NCBI RefSeq assembly: GCF_017308075.1 | Contig: NZ_JAFKFX010000026.1 | Coordinates: forward strand, 62,001-126,000 | Length of the DNA stretch: 64,000 nucleotides | Reading direction: 5' to 3' | Source: Allobosea sp. | GTDB lineage: Bacteria > Pseudomonadota > Alphaproteobacteria > Rhizobiales > Beijerinckiaceae | Shown here: one piece after another, positions 52,315 to 60,794 of the stretch | How the letters are laid out: every line of letters begins with the position of its first letter | Position numbering within the stretch: position 1 is the stretch's first letter | The notes under the pieces: generated by a model | Seen by the model: the letters and a program-made list of their open reading frames with translations, nothing else | What the model was told of the DNA's origin: nothing | Databases searched by the model: none | Translations under genes and position numbers: made by a program

Positions 52315-52857
52315 ATGCCGATCTCGCAGGCGCTTGCTCCGGCAGGCCAGGAACCGCCGGTCACCGACCCTATGGAACGCGTCAGGCAGGCGCTCGCTGC
52401 CAAGCCGGACGGTGTCATCGAGGCGATCGCCCGCGAGGTCGGCGTGTCGACGCTCGCCGTGCTCGAGGCGGCGCCGGAAGAGCAGCGCCGCTTCATCCCG
52501 GCCGAGCGTTTCGAGGCGCTCTGGCTGGAGCTCTCCAGCTGGGGCACCGTGCTGTTCATCGTGCACACGCCGGACATCGTGCTCGAATGCGAGGGCTCGC
52601 TCCCGGTCGGCTCCTTCGGTCACGGCTATTACAACATCCATGGCGACAGCCCGATCGGCGGGCACATCAAGGCCGGCAATTGCACCAGGATCGCGCTGGT
52701 CGACCGGCAGTTCCATGGCCGGCGCTCCTGCTCGGTGCAGTTCTTCAACGGCGCCGGCGAGGCGATGTTCAAGGTCTTCGTCCGCCGCGACGAGCAACGC
52801 GCGCTGCTCGCCGACCAGGTCGCCCGCTTCGAAGCGCTGCAGCGCGACTTCGTCTGA
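52315..52857 (+). CDS. hutX: Heme utilisation cytosolic carrier protein, HutX/HuvX family
   Basis: A 180-residue protein of the ChuX/HutX family, which binds heme in the cytoplasm and passes it to the degrading enzyme. Family segments are LSSWGTVLFIVHTPDIVLE (about 73-91), GSFGHGYYNIHGDSPIGGHI (about 98-117) and the end CSVQFFNGAGEAMFKVFVRRD. GGGGGAGGGCGGAC precedes the ATG. Co-transcribed with hmuQ. Confidence 0.9.
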   Translation: MPISQALAPAGQEPPVTDPMERVRQALAAKPDGVIEAIAREVGVSTLAVLEAAPEEQRRFIPAERFEALWLELSSWGTVLFIVHTPDIVLECEGSLPVGSFGHGYYNIHGDSPIGGHIKAGNCTRIALVDRQFHGRRSCSVQFFNGAGEAMFKVFVRRDEQRALLADQVARFEALQRDFV

Positions 52858-53016
52858 GGCGATGGAGGTCACGGCGCTGGGCCGCGAAGAGGCGCCTGCC
52901 CTTGGGGTGGGTGCCTGACCAAGGGGCAGCGCTCGCCATCTTCTCGCCATGCCCGGTGCCCAGATGGAGCCCCTGCCGGTCTGCCGCGCGGGTTTCGTCA
53001 AGGATCTGTTAACCAC

Positions 53017-54498
53017 GTGAGCGCACTGTCGAGGTTGCGGCACGGTATGCGCAGAGCGGCACAACGGCTCTCGCCCCGTTCTCGCAAGGCCGCCGAAAGA
53101 CCCGGGAAGGCGGCGGGGACCACCCCCGAAATCCCGACAGAGGCGCTTGGAATGGCTGCGCAGGCGACTTTGGAGCGAGCTCTGGCGCCCTTGTCGGCAG
53201 TGCGCCCCGAGCTGGCTCAGGGCGCGCTGCGCTCGCTGCGCCCGGGCGGCGGCATCGCCGCCGGAATCCTGCTGGCGCTGCGCTATGTCCAGGCGCGCTT
53301 CCTCTCCGTCTGGGGGCTGCTGATCGCAGCGCTGCTCTGCCCGCCCCAGGCCTTCGCCGAATTCGCGATCTACTCCGCTCTCGCCAATTTTCTCTCGATT
53401 GCGGCACTGCTCCGTTTCGAGACCGTGTTCTTCCAGAACAGCGACCCCGACCGGCTGGGACGGGCCTTCCGGCTTTCGGTCGTGACGGGCGTCGGCTTCC
53501 TCGCGCTGGTCGGGCTCGCGGCGATCGCGTCCTCGACGCTGGGCCTTGTTCTGGCCGGCCATGCAGCGCTCTTCGTGTTCTCGCTCGCGGGCCGGGCGGC
53601 GATCCGGTTGGCGACGGCCGAAGCCACGGCGGAGGGCGATTTCCGAGCGCTCGGCAATGCCGGCCTGCTTCAGGCCGTGATCCAGCCCGGCGCGATGCTG
53701 GCGCTGATCCTGCCCTTCGGCGCGTCCTCGCTGGCCCTCTTCGCCGCCGATGCGATCGGTCATGCCGTTTCGGCCGGCTATCTCGGCTGGCGCCGTCGCT
53801 TCGCTTTCCAGCGGCTGGCGCTGCAGGCCGAGTGGTCGGTGCGCGAGCTGCGGCGCTCGGTCCGGCAATGGAGCGCGGCGCCGCGCCTGCTGCTGCCTTC
53901 GGCCCTGCTCTCCTTCGGCTTCTCGGTCGCGCCGCTGCTTGCGCTGCCCTTCTCCTCCGATCCCGTCTTCGCCGCGCATGTCGCGCTGGCGATGCGCCTG
54001 CTCGATGTCCCGACGCAGATGTTCGGCGCGGTCACCCTGCCGCTGGTGATGAGCAGCCTGCGCAGCCGACAGGGGCCGGCGCGTCGGCGCTGGGCCCGGA
54101 TCCTGACCGGCGGGCTGATCGTCGCCGCCTTCGCCCTGTTCGCAAGCGCGGCCGCTTTCGTGCTCCTCCTCGATCCCTGGCTCGAGGAGACGCAATGGCA
54201 CGGCATCGGGACGGTGCTGTCGATCCTGACGCTGTTCTATGTCGGCATTGCGCTGGTCGCACCGCTGAACGAGATCGGGACGCTGTCGCGCGACCCGCAG
54301 CATCCGATGATGATCAATGCCGTCGCCCTGGTCGCGACGCTGGCGCTGATCGCCTGGTTCGGCAAATTGTCGCTGGCGATGCTGTGCGCGATCGGCGCGA
54401 TGTCGCTGCTGCGGATGTGCGCCCATGCCTGTCTGACCTGGACGGGCTTCGGCGGCGGTGGAGCTGCCAAGGCGCTGCCGCAGGGCTCCCGGATCTGA
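53017..54498 (+). CDS. Polysaccharide flippase-like membrane protein
   Basis: A 493-residue protein with a hydrophilic, basic N-terminal region (1-75) and about twelve hydrophobic segments, with the pattern of the MATE/Wzx-type polysaccharide export family (for example RFETVFFQNSDPDRLGRAFR after helix two and the LNEIGTLSRDPQHPM loop). It may flip lipid-linked sugars across the inner membrane. The GTG start at 53017 is tentative; Met11 or Met46 would trim the basic region. It is convergent with a phosphatase gene. No glycosyltransferase is adjacent. Confidence 0.72.
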   Translation: MSALSRLRHGMRRAAQRLSPRSRKAAERPGKAAGTTPEIPTEALGMAAQATLERALAPLSAVRPELAQGALRSLRPGGGIAAGILLALRYVQARFLSVWGLLIAALLCPPQAFAEFAIYSALANFLSIAALLRFETVFFQNSDPDRLGRAFRLSVVTGVGFLALVGLAAIASSTLGLVLAGHAALFVFSLAGRAAIRLATAEATAEGDFRALGNAGLLQAVIQPGAMLALILPFGASSLALFAADAIGHAVSAGYLGWRRRFAFQRLALQAEWSVRELRRSVRQWSAAPRLLLPSALLSFGFSVAPLLALPFSSDPVFAAHVALAMRLLDVPTQMFGAVTLPLVMSSLRSRQGPARRRWARILTGGLIVAAFALFASAAAFVLLLDPWLEETQWHGIGTVLSILTLFYVGIALVAPLNEIGTLSRDPQHPMMINAVALVATLALIAWFGKLSLAMLCAIGAMSLLRMCAHACLTWTGFGGGGAAKALPQGSRI

Positions 54499-54511
54499 GC
54501 AGCCGGCCCGG

Positions 54512-55234
54512 CTATTCGCGCCGGATCAGCCGGTCGGCGAGCAGCGAGGACAGGAAGCCCGGCCTGAACTCGCGTTCCAGGCGCTCGGGATCGTAGTGAT
54601 TGGCGACCCAGTCGAGGAAGGCGATGCCCTTGGCTTCGCCTTCGCGCTCATAGGCCTCGAAGAAGGTGTCGAGGATGCCGGTCTTGGCGAAGCGGAAATG
54701 GCCGTAGCGGAAGGAGAGCGCGGCCATGGCCTCCTTCAGCGGGCGCTTTTCATGGACCAGCAGATAGAGCGCGGCGAAGAAGCCGGCCCGGTCGGCGCCG
54801 GACTTGCAGTGCACCAGTGCGGGCAGGGCAAGCTCGTCGAAGAATTGCGGTGCCGACAGGATGGTCTGGCGATCAGGGGCGCCGCGCGAGCGCAGCACGA
54901 AGTCGATCAGGGCGACGCCGTGGCGCTCGCAGGCCTCGCGCTGGAGCTGCCAGGAGCCGTGCTCGCGCCCGCCGCGCAGATTGACGATGGTGCGCACCCC
55001 CTGTCGGGCGAACCAGGCGATATCGCCTGGTGCCGGCTGTGCCGCACGCCAGAGCCGCGGCGTGACACGGTGGGCGTTGAGATAGGCGAGCCGGAAGATG
55101 CCATGGTCGACCAGCAGCATGTTGGCCCAGGCGCGCAGCCGGTCGACCCGGCCGCCGAGCGGGCGGTCCCAGCGCGCGATTCGTGCCATACGCCTGGCAT
55201 AGCGGTCCTCGTCCCGCCGCAAGCGGTTCAGCAT
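54512..55234 (-). CDS. Tyrosine/dual-specificity-type phosphatase
   Basis: A 240-residue cytoplasmic protein with the phosphatase loop HCKSGADR (142-149), giving the Cys143-x5-Arg149 signature, preceded by GVRTIVNLRGG (79-89), the usual strand of DSP-like bacterial phosphatases. An Asp in the DFVLRSRGAP loop (around 111) could be the general acid. The protein starts with a strongly basic segment. It is convergent with the flippase-like gene; dephosphorylation of an envelope-polysaccharide kinase is possible but speculative. Confidence 0.82.
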   Translation of the reverse strand: MLNRLRRDEDRYARRMARIARWDRPLGGRVDRLRAWANMLLVDHGIFRLAYLNAHRVTPRLWRAAQPAPGDIAWFARQGVRTIVNLRGGREHGSWQLQREACERHGVALIDFVLRSRGAPDRQTILSAPQFFDELALPALVHCKSGADRAGFFAALYLLVHEKRPLKEAMAALSFRYGHFRFAKTGILDTFFEAYEREGEAKGIAFLDWVANHYDPERLEREFRPGFLSSLLADRLIRRE

Positions 55235-55410
55235 CTCGTCATGCTCTCTTCCATGCTGGCCCGATACCAGCGCCGGCGCTCGCGCGCAAATCCGGGCGAG
55301 CCGTGCCTACCGCAGGGCGGGGATGACGATTGGGCAGAAGGTCGGACTTGGCCTTTGCGGCGCGAGCCGGCATAAGGCGCGCCAGTATCGTCCATAGACA
55401 GGTCTCGTTC

Positions 55411-55953
55411 ATGCGCCTCGACGCCATCTCCATCGGCAAGAATCCCCCCGACGAAGTCAATGTCGTGATCGAGGTCGCGATCGGCGGCGAACCGATCAAA
55501 TACGAGATGGACAAAGAGGCCGGCACGCTCTTCGTCGACCGCTTCCTCTATACGCCGATGCGCTATCCCGGGAATTACGGCTTCATCCCGCACACGCTCT
55601 CCGAGGATGGCGATCCCTGCGACGTGCTGGTCGCCAATACCCGCCCGCTGGTGCCGGGATCCTACATCGCGGTCCGCCCGATCGGCGTGATGATGATGGA
55701 GGACGAGGGCGGCGGCGACGAGAAGATCATCGCCGTGCCGGTGCCGAAGCTGACCAGGCGCTACGAGAACGTCCACAACTACACGGACCTGCCGAAGATC
55801 ACGCTCGACCAGATCCAGCACTTCTTCGAGCACTACAAGGATCTCGAGCCCGGCAAATGGGTGAAGTTCACCGGCTGGGGCGACGCCGCCAAGGCCAAGG
55901 AACTGATCCTCGAGGCGGTCGAGCGCGCGAAGAAGGCCAAGGCGAAGGCCTGA
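55411..55953 (+). CDS. ppa: Inorganic pyrophosphatase, family I
   Basis: Hydrolyses pyrophosphate in the cytoplasm. The 180-residue protein has the signature DGDPCDVLV (66-74), the upstream [20 protein letters not shown] metal and phosphate region and the [19 protein letters not shown] terminus, matching hexameric bacterial enzymes. The ATG at 55411 gives the normal N terminus ([13 protein letters not shown]). A palindromic repeat follows. Confidence 0.96.
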   Translation: MRLDAISIGKNPPDEVNVVIEVAIGGEPIKYEMDKEAGTLFVDRFLYTPMRYPGNYGFIPHTLSEDGDPCDVLVANTRPLVPGSYIAVRPIGVMMMEDEGGGDEKIIAVPVPKLTRRYENVHNYTDLPKITLDQIQHFFEHYKDLEPGKWVKFTGWGDAAKAKELILEAVERAKKAKAKA

Positions 55954-55960
55954 ACTGCTT

Positions 55961-56037
55961 CGTCATTCTCGGGCGAAGCGAAGCGTGGGCCCGAGAATCT
56001 CTTGCGGGAGATGCTCGGGTCAGGCCCGAGCATGACG
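55961..56037. repeat. Intergenic palindromic repeat, two hairpins (CGTCATTCTCGGG...CCCGAGCATGACG)
   Basis: The left arm ATTCTCGGG pairs with CCCGAGAAT and the right arm ATGCTCGGG with CCCGAGCAT, making two adjacent stems, while the outer ends CGTCAT and ATGACG are complementary. It lies between the convergent ppa and acetyltransferase genes. Confidence 0.7.
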
Positions 56038-56048
56038 CGCGCTTGCCG

Positions 56049-56669
56049 TCAGCCCTCGTATTTCTCCAGGAAGGCTTCGACGCCGAGCGCCCGGAAGTCG
56101 GCGAGCGCGGCGCGTAAGCGCGCATGCTCCCAATCCCACCAGGCGAGCGCCTTGAGCCGCTCGGCGATCGCCTCCGGGAAGCGCCGGCGGATGATGCGGG
56201 CCGGGTTGCCGGCGACGATGCTGTAGTCCGGCACATCCTTGGTGACGATCGCGCCACCGGCGACCACCGCGCCCGTGCCGATGCTGCGGCCCGGCAGGAC
56301 GATGGCGCCGTGGCCGATCCAGACATCGTGGCCGATCGTGACCGGGGTCGAGCGGCGCCAGGCGAAGAAGTCGGCATCGTCCTGCGCATCGTCGAAATAG
56401 GCGGATGAGCGATAGCTGAAATGCGACTGGCTCGCCCGCTGCATCGGGTGGTTGCCCGGGTTGATGCGGGTATGGGCGGCGATCGAGCAGAACTTGCCGA
56501 TTGTCGTGTAAATGACATCCGCGTCGTTCACGACATAGGAGTAGTCGCCGAGGCTGGACTCGGCGAAGGCGGTGCGGGCGCCGATCTCGGTATAGCGGCC
56601 GAGCACCGCCTGCCGCACCCTGGCGGTGGGGTCGATCACCGGTTCAAGTCCGAGCTTCTTGGCCACCAT
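56049..56669 (-). CDS. Phosphonate-cluster hexapeptide acetyltransferase
   Basis: A 206-residue left-handed beta-helix protein of the xenobiotic/chloramphenicol acetyltransferase type. Hexapeptide turns are seen in [20 protein letters not shown] and [34 protein letters not shown] (read in parts: [26 protein letters not shown]), with a catalytic-type His in [11 protein letters not shown]. Proteins of this kind are recurrent members of phn operons (TIGR03308-like, from memory). AGAGGA precedes the ATG. Its start codon overlaps the possible phnN start on the other strand. Substrate unknown. Confidence 0.85.
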   Translation of the reverse strand: MVAKKLGLEPVIDPTARVRQAVLGRYTEIGARTAFAESSLGDYSYVVNDADVIYTTIGKFCSIAAHTRINPGNHPMQRASQSHFSYRSSAYFDDAQDDADFFAWRRSTPVTIGHDVWIGHGAIVLPGRSIGTGAVVAGGAIVTKDVPDYSIVAGNPARIIRRRFPEAIAERLKALAWWDWEHARLRAALADFRALGVEAFLEKYEG

Positions 56670-56691
56670 GACGCATTCCTCTGCTGAAACG

Positions 56692-57267
56692 ATGATCGCG
56701 GCGCCGGCCCTGGCCGGCGTGCTGGTGCTGGTGGTCGGCCCATCCGGGGCCGGCAAGGATGCGCTGATGGACGCTGCCCGCCGCGCGCTCGCCGAGGATC
56801 GGCGCTTCCGCTTCGCACGTCGCCTGATCACCCGTCCGGCGCTCGCCGGGGCGGAGGACCATGACAGCTGCGACGAAGCCGGTTTCGTGACCGCCCGGGC
56901 GCGCGGCGAGCTCGCCCTGAGCTGGGCCGCCCATGGCCTGGATTACGGCATCCCGGTGCGCGAGCTCGCCGGCCTCGCCATGGGGCAGGTGGTGATCGCA
57001 AACATCTCGCGCGGTGCGATCCGTGCGGCGGAGGCCCTGGCGGAGCGTGTCGTCGTGGTCGAGATCACCGCGCCGGCGGCCGTTCTGGCGAAGCGGCTCG
57101 CGGCGCGCGGGCGCGAGAGCGAGGCCGATATCGCGGCCCGGCTGTCCCGCGAGGCGCCGCTGACGACCGAGCGCGCCGAGCTGCGGCGGATCGTCAACGA
57201 CCGGACGATCACCGAAGGCGCGGCCGATCTCCTGGATTTGCTGCGCGCCTCGGCCGAGCCAGTCTGA
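56692..57267 (+). CDS. phnN: Ribose 1,5-bisphosphate phosphokinase PhnN
   Basis: Makes PRPP from ribose 1,5-bisphosphate at the end of the C-P lyase pathway. The protein (191 residues from 56692) has the P-loop [10 protein letters not shown] and the guanylate-kinase-like segments [17 protein letters not shown] and [13 protein letters not shown]. Neither this ATG nor the one at 56668, which overlaps the divergent acetyltransferase start (shared CATG at 56667-56670), has a clear ribosome-binding site. It runs opposite to phnGHIJKLM and is convergent with the DUF1045 gene, unlike the usual single-direction phn order. Confidence 0.9.
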   Translation: MIAAPALAGVLVLVVGPSGAGKDALMDAARRALAEDRRFRFARRLITRPALAGAEDHDSCDEAGFVTARARGELALSWAAHGLDYGIPVRELAGLAMGQVVIANISRGAIRAAEALAERVVVVEITAPAAVLAKRLAARGRESEADIAARLSREAPLTTERAELRRIVNDRTITEGAADLLDLLRASAEPV

Positions 57268-57285
57268 CACGCCGCGGCTCGTGCT

Positions 57286-57987
57286 TCAGCCGAAAGGCAG
57301 GGCGTCGAGCAGGGTGAAGCGGCTGGCGCGATCGGCCTGCTTGAAGATCGCGATCCGGTCGAGCAGCACCTCGCCGGGCGGAACCGCCTGTGCATGCGCT
57401 GCGACGAGCGCCGTCTTGACGGGAGAGACGAGGTCCTGCGGCAAGGCGCCGGTCAGGGTCATGTGGAAGCGGAAGGCGTCGCCGACATAGGGGTAGCCGT
57501 AGGCCTCGAGATAGGCCCGGTGCGCCGGGGTCAGCGGGCTTTGCAGCCGCCGCGCCAGATCGGCCTGCGAGAGCGGCGCCCTGAAGGGCTCGAAGGCCTG
57601 GACGACATCGAAGGCGAGAGTCTGCAGCGCCTGGCTCGGCTCGGCCGGGGTCAGGGCGACGAAGTGGCCGAGCGCGTCGACGGCGAGCCCTTTGAGCCCG
57701 ACCGGCGCGCGGCCGGCGACATAATTGCGGGCGAAGGCGCGCAGAGCCCCTTCACTGCGGCCGTCCGAGAGCTCGAACGGCGCCTTCAGCGTCGCATGGA
57801 AGCCATAGCGCCGCGGCTCGGCGGTGAGCGCCGGCCAGTCCAGCGCCTCGCAGCCCGGTGGCACCGCACCCGGCAGTTCGCCGCCGGTGGTGGCGTCATA
57901 GCCCAGGGTCGCACTGCCGAAGCGCCAGAGGGCGCTGTCGGCGGCAGGCGCGAAATAGATGGCGTAGCGCGGCGGGGTCGTGGTCAA
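57286..57987 (-). CDS. DUF1045 phosphonate-operon protein, 2H phosphoesterase-like
   Basis: A 233-residue protein carrying two H-x-T-L motifs, His64 in FHATL and His175 in FHMTL, the signature of 2H phosphodiesterases that cleave cyclic or linear phosphoesters. DUF1045 genes sit beside phnM in many alphaproteobacterial phn operons, and here its ATG overlaps the phnM stop by four bases. A role in processing the cyclic ribose phosphate product (where others use PhnP) is a reasonable inference, as no phnP gene is in the window. Confidence 0.85.
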   Translation of the reverse strand: MTTTPPRYAIYFAPAADSALWRFGSATLGYDATTGGELPGAVPPGCEALDWPALTAEPRRYGFHATLKAPFELSDGRSEGALRAFARNYVAGRAPVGLKGLAVDALGHFVALTPAEPSQALQTLAFDVVQAFEPFRAPLSQADLARRLQSPLTPAHRAYLEAYGYPYVGDAFRFHMTLTGALPQDLVSPVKTALVAAHAQAVPPGEVLLDRIAIFKQADRASRFTLLDALPFG

Positions 57988-59123
57988 AACGCGCGCTCGC
58001 CCTTCGACCAGACGGCGTTGAGCACCGGCGTCGCGCCGAGCGTCCGGAAGCGCAGCAGATCGGCGCGCAGACCGGGCTTGAGATGGCCGCGATCGCGGAG
58101 GCCGAGAATGTCGGCGACCTTCCAGGTGACCATGCCCATCGCTTCGGGCAGGGCGACGCCGTGGGCGGCGTGCAGCTTCAGCACGGCCTGGAGCAGGCTG
58201 GCGGGGACATAGTCGGAGGAGAGCCCGTCGAGCAGGCCCTTCTCCGCCAGCTCCGATACCGAGACGCCGCCGGAATGCGAGCCGCCGCGGACGACGTTGG
58301 GTGCCCCGGCGATGGTGGCGAGGCCACGCTGCTTGGCGGCCTGCGCCGCCTCGACCGTGGTCGGGAACTCCGAGATCACTGCGCCCGAGGCGATGCCGGC
58401 CTCGACATGCTCGACCGTGGTATCGTCATGGGTCGCGATCGGGATGCCGCGGGAGCGGAACATCTCGACCACGGCGCTCCAATTGCGGCTGACATTCTCG
58501 GCGCCTTCGCGCTGGCGGACGACGACATCCTCCTCGAATTCGGCCTCGGTCTTGCCGGTGCCGAGCGAATAGGTGCGCAGATGCTCGATATTGCGCCATT
58601 GCCGCTGGCCGGGCGTGTGGTCCATCAGCGAGACCAGCTGGACGAGCCCGTCGTCCTGATAGGGCTCGATGTCGCGCAAGAGGTCGGGGCTGGTCAGCTC
58701 GCAGCGCATATGGATGCGATGGTCGATGCGGAAGACGCCTTCGGCGGTGCCGAGCCGGAGCGCGTCCATGACATCGGCGAAGATGTCCTTGCGATAATCC
58801 TTGGCCGAGAAGGGCGTGCCGGCGCAGATCGCGTCGTAAACCGTGGTGACGCCGGACGCCGCCATCTGCGCGTCATGGACCAGCGCCGCAGCCAGCCCGT
58901 TCGGCCAGAAGACCTTGGGGCGCGGCATGAAGTGCTTTTCCATGTTGTCGGTGTGCATCTCGACGAGGCCGGGCGCGACATAGTCGCCCTGCACGTCGAT
59001 CGCCGCCGGCAGCGAGGAACGGCCCTGGTCGACGGAGAGGATGCCGGTCTCGTCGAAGGCGATGCTGCCGTCGACGATCTCGTTCTCGAGGATCAGCCTG
59101 GCATTGGTAAGGATGGTGGTCAT
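57984..59123 (-). CDS. phnM: Alpha-D-ribose 1-methylphosphonate 5-triphosphate diphosphatase PhnM
   Basis: Removes pyrophosphate from the ribose-phosphonate triphosphate made by PhnGHIL. The 379-residue amidohydrolase-fold protein has the metal motifs VEMHTDNMEKH (about 54-64), the later His and Asp sites in SLMDHTPGQRQW and ATHDDTTVEHVEAG, and GGSHSGGVS with DGLSSDYVP near the end. The ATG overlaps the phnL stop by one base (TGATG). Confidence 0.95.
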   Translation of the reverse strand: MTTILTNARLILENEIVDGSIAFDETGILSVDQGRSSLPAAIDVQGDYVAPGLVEMHTDNMEKHFMPRPKVFWPNGLAAALVHDAQMAASGVTTVYDAICAGTPFSAKDYRKDIFADVMDALRLGTAEGVFRIDHRIHMRCELTSPDLLRDIEPYQDDGLVQLVSLMDHTPGQRQWRNIEHLRTYSLGTGKTEAEFEEDVVVRQREGAENVSRNWSAVVEMFRSRGIPIATHDDTTVEHVEAGIASGAVISEFPTTVEAAQAAKQRGLATIAGAPNVVRGGSHSGGVSVSELAEKGLLDGLSSDYVPASLLQAVLKLHAAHGVALPEAMGMVTWKVADILGLRDRGHLKPGLRADLLRFRTLGATPVLNAVWSKGERAF

Positions 59124-59821
59124 CAGGCGGCCTTCCGGAAATCGGTGATGTCGAGATAGCGGGTCGCCACAGCCTCTCGCACGGCCTCGTCATGGAAGAT
59201 ACCGACGATCGCCGAACCCTGCGCACGGGCTTCGGCGATCAGCTCTACCACGACATTGCGGTTGCCGGCGTCGAGCGAGGCGGTCGGCTCGTCGATCAGC
59301 ATGATCGGCGAGGGGTCGACGAAGGAGCGGGCGATGTTGACGCGCTGCTGCTCGCCGCCGGAGAAGGTCGCGGGCGCGAGGTCCCAGAGCCGCGGCGGCA
59401 GGTTGAGCCGCGCCAGCATGGCCTTGGCGCGCTCGCTCGCCTCCTCGGCGCTGGCTCCGCGGGCGAGCAGGGGATCGCGAACGATGTCGAGCGCCGAGAC
59501 GCGCGGGATCACCCGCAGGAACTGCGAGACGAAGCCGAGCGTGCGGCGGCGGATGTCGAGCACGGTGCGCGGCACGGCGGTGACGATGTCGATGGGCCGG
59601 CCGGCATGGGTGACGGCGATCCTGCCGGAGGTCGGGCGGTAATTGCCGTAGAGGATGCGCAGCAGGCTCGATTTGCCGGCGCCGGAAGCCCCGGCCAGGA
59701 CCAGCGCCTCGCCGGCCGCGACCGAGAAGTTGACATTGTCGAACACGGGAAGGCGCACTCCGCCCTGATTGTGCAGGGTGAATTCCTTGGCGACGTTCTC
59801 GACCTGGATCATCGTGGTCAT
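59123..59821 (-). CDS. phnL: C-P lyase system ATP-binding protein PhnL
   Basis: ABC-type ATPase subunit needed for nucleophilic attack of phosphonate on ATP. The 232-residue protein has Walker A GASGAGKS (44-51), signature FSGGEQQR and Walker B IMLIDEP followed by TASLD. No membrane partner is used; PhnL works with PhnGHI. The gene is separated from phnK by a 165-base spacer containing a palindromic repeat. Confidence 0.94.
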   Translation of the reverse strand: MTTMIQVENVAKEFTLHNQGGVRLPVFDNVNFSVAAGEALVLAGASGAGKSSLLRILYGNYRPTSGRIAVTHAGRPIDIVTAVPRTVLDIRRRTLGFVSQFLRVIPRVSALDIVRDPLLARGASAEEASERAKAMLARLNLPPRLWDLAPATFSGGEQQRVNIARSFVDPSPIMLIDEPTASLDAGNRNVVVELIAEARAQGSAIVGIFHDEAVREAVATRYLDITDFRKAA

Positions 59822-59873
59822 GGGATCAGTGCCTTGTGTCGGCGCGGTGACGAGGATGTGACGAAGCTCCCAC

Positions 59874-59966
59874 CGTCATGCTCGCCCTTGTGGCGAGCAT
59901 CCACGTCTTGAACGCCGCTCTTGAAGAACGAAGACGTGGATGGTCGGGACAAGCCCGACCATGACG
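59874..59966. repeat. Palindromic repeat inside the phn operon (CGTCATGCTCG...GACCATGACG)
   Basis: ATGCTCGCC pairs with GGCGAGCAT, TCCACGTCTT with AAGACGTGGA, and GGTCGGG with CCCGACC, giving nested stems; the outer ends are CGTCAT and ATGACG. It separates phnK from phnL and may set their relative message levels. Confidence 0.7.
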
Positions 59967-59987
59967 GGAGCGAGTGCGACGAGAGGC

Positions 59988-60794
59988 TCATACCGTCAGC
60001 ACCGCGGATGTCAGGAGCTGGGTGTAGGCGTGGTGGGGATCGTCGAGGACCTGGTCGGTCAGGCCCTGCTCGACGACGCGGCCATCCTTCATCACCATCA
60101 GCCGGTCGGTGAGCAGGCGCGCCACGGCGAGGTCGTGGGTGACGATGATCGCGGCGAGGCCGAGATCGCGCACCAGCACGCGCAGGAGGTCGAGCAGTCG
60201 CGCCTGGACCGAGACGTCGAGGCCGCCGGTCGGCTCGTCCATGAAGACGAGCCGGGGCTCGGAGACCAGCACGCGGGCGATCTGCAGGCGCTGCTGCATG
60301 CCGCCGGAGAACTGGCGCGGCCGGTCGTCGATGCGCCCCGCGGCGATCTCGACACGCTGCAGCCAGTCGAGCGCGGTCTCGCGGATCTTGCCGTAATGGC
60401 GGGCGCCATTGTCCATCAGGCGCTCGCCGACATTGCCGCCGGCCGAGACGTCCATGCGCAAACCGTCGCGCGGATTCTGGTGGACGATGCCCCAGGCGGT
60501 GCGCATCAGCCGGCGCCGCTCCTGCTCGGCGACCGAATAGATGTCGAGCGGTTCGGTACCGCCGCGAAAGAGCACCTCGCCCGCGTCGGGCTTGTCGATG
60601 CCGGCGAGGCAGCGCAGCAGGGTCGATTTGCCGGAACCGGATTCGCCGACGATGCCGAGCACCTCGCCCGGCCAGAGATCGAAGGAGACATCGGCGCAGC
60701 CGATGCGCTCGCCATAGAAGCGGGAGACGCCGGCGACCGAGAGCAGCGAGGCCGGATCGAGTGCGAGTTGCTGCGGATTGACCTGAATGTTCAT
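59988..60794 (-). CDS. phnK: C-P lyase system ATP-binding protein PhnK
   Basis: ABC-type ATPase that docks on the PhnGHIJ core complex. The 268-residue protein has Walker A GESGSGKST (50-58), the PhnK segment AWGIVHQNPRDGLRMDVSAG, signature FSGGMQQR and Walker B LVFMDEP followed by TGGLD. The ATG at 60794 overlaps the phnJ stop by four bases. Confidence 0.94.
   Translation of the reverse strand: MNIQVNPQQLALDPASLLSVAGVSRFYGERIGCADVSFDLWPGEVLGIVGESGSGKSTLLRCLAGIDKPDAGEVLFRGGTEPLDIYSVAEQERRRLMRTAWGIVHQNPRDGLRMDVSAGGNVGERLMDNGARHYGKIRETALDWLQRVEIAAGRIDDRPRQFSGGMQQRLQIARVLVSEPRLVFMDEPTGGLDVSVQARLLDLLRVLVRDLGLAAIIVTHDLAVARLLTDRLMVMKDGRVVEQGLTDQVLDDPHHAYTQLLTSAVLTV

Noticed and set aside
52225-54426. 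A 733-codon open frame on the minus strand opposite hutX and the flippase-like gene
   Set aside because: Antisense to genes with clear family motifs and membrane helices; composition is Arg/Gln/Gly-rich repeats typical of a shadow frame.
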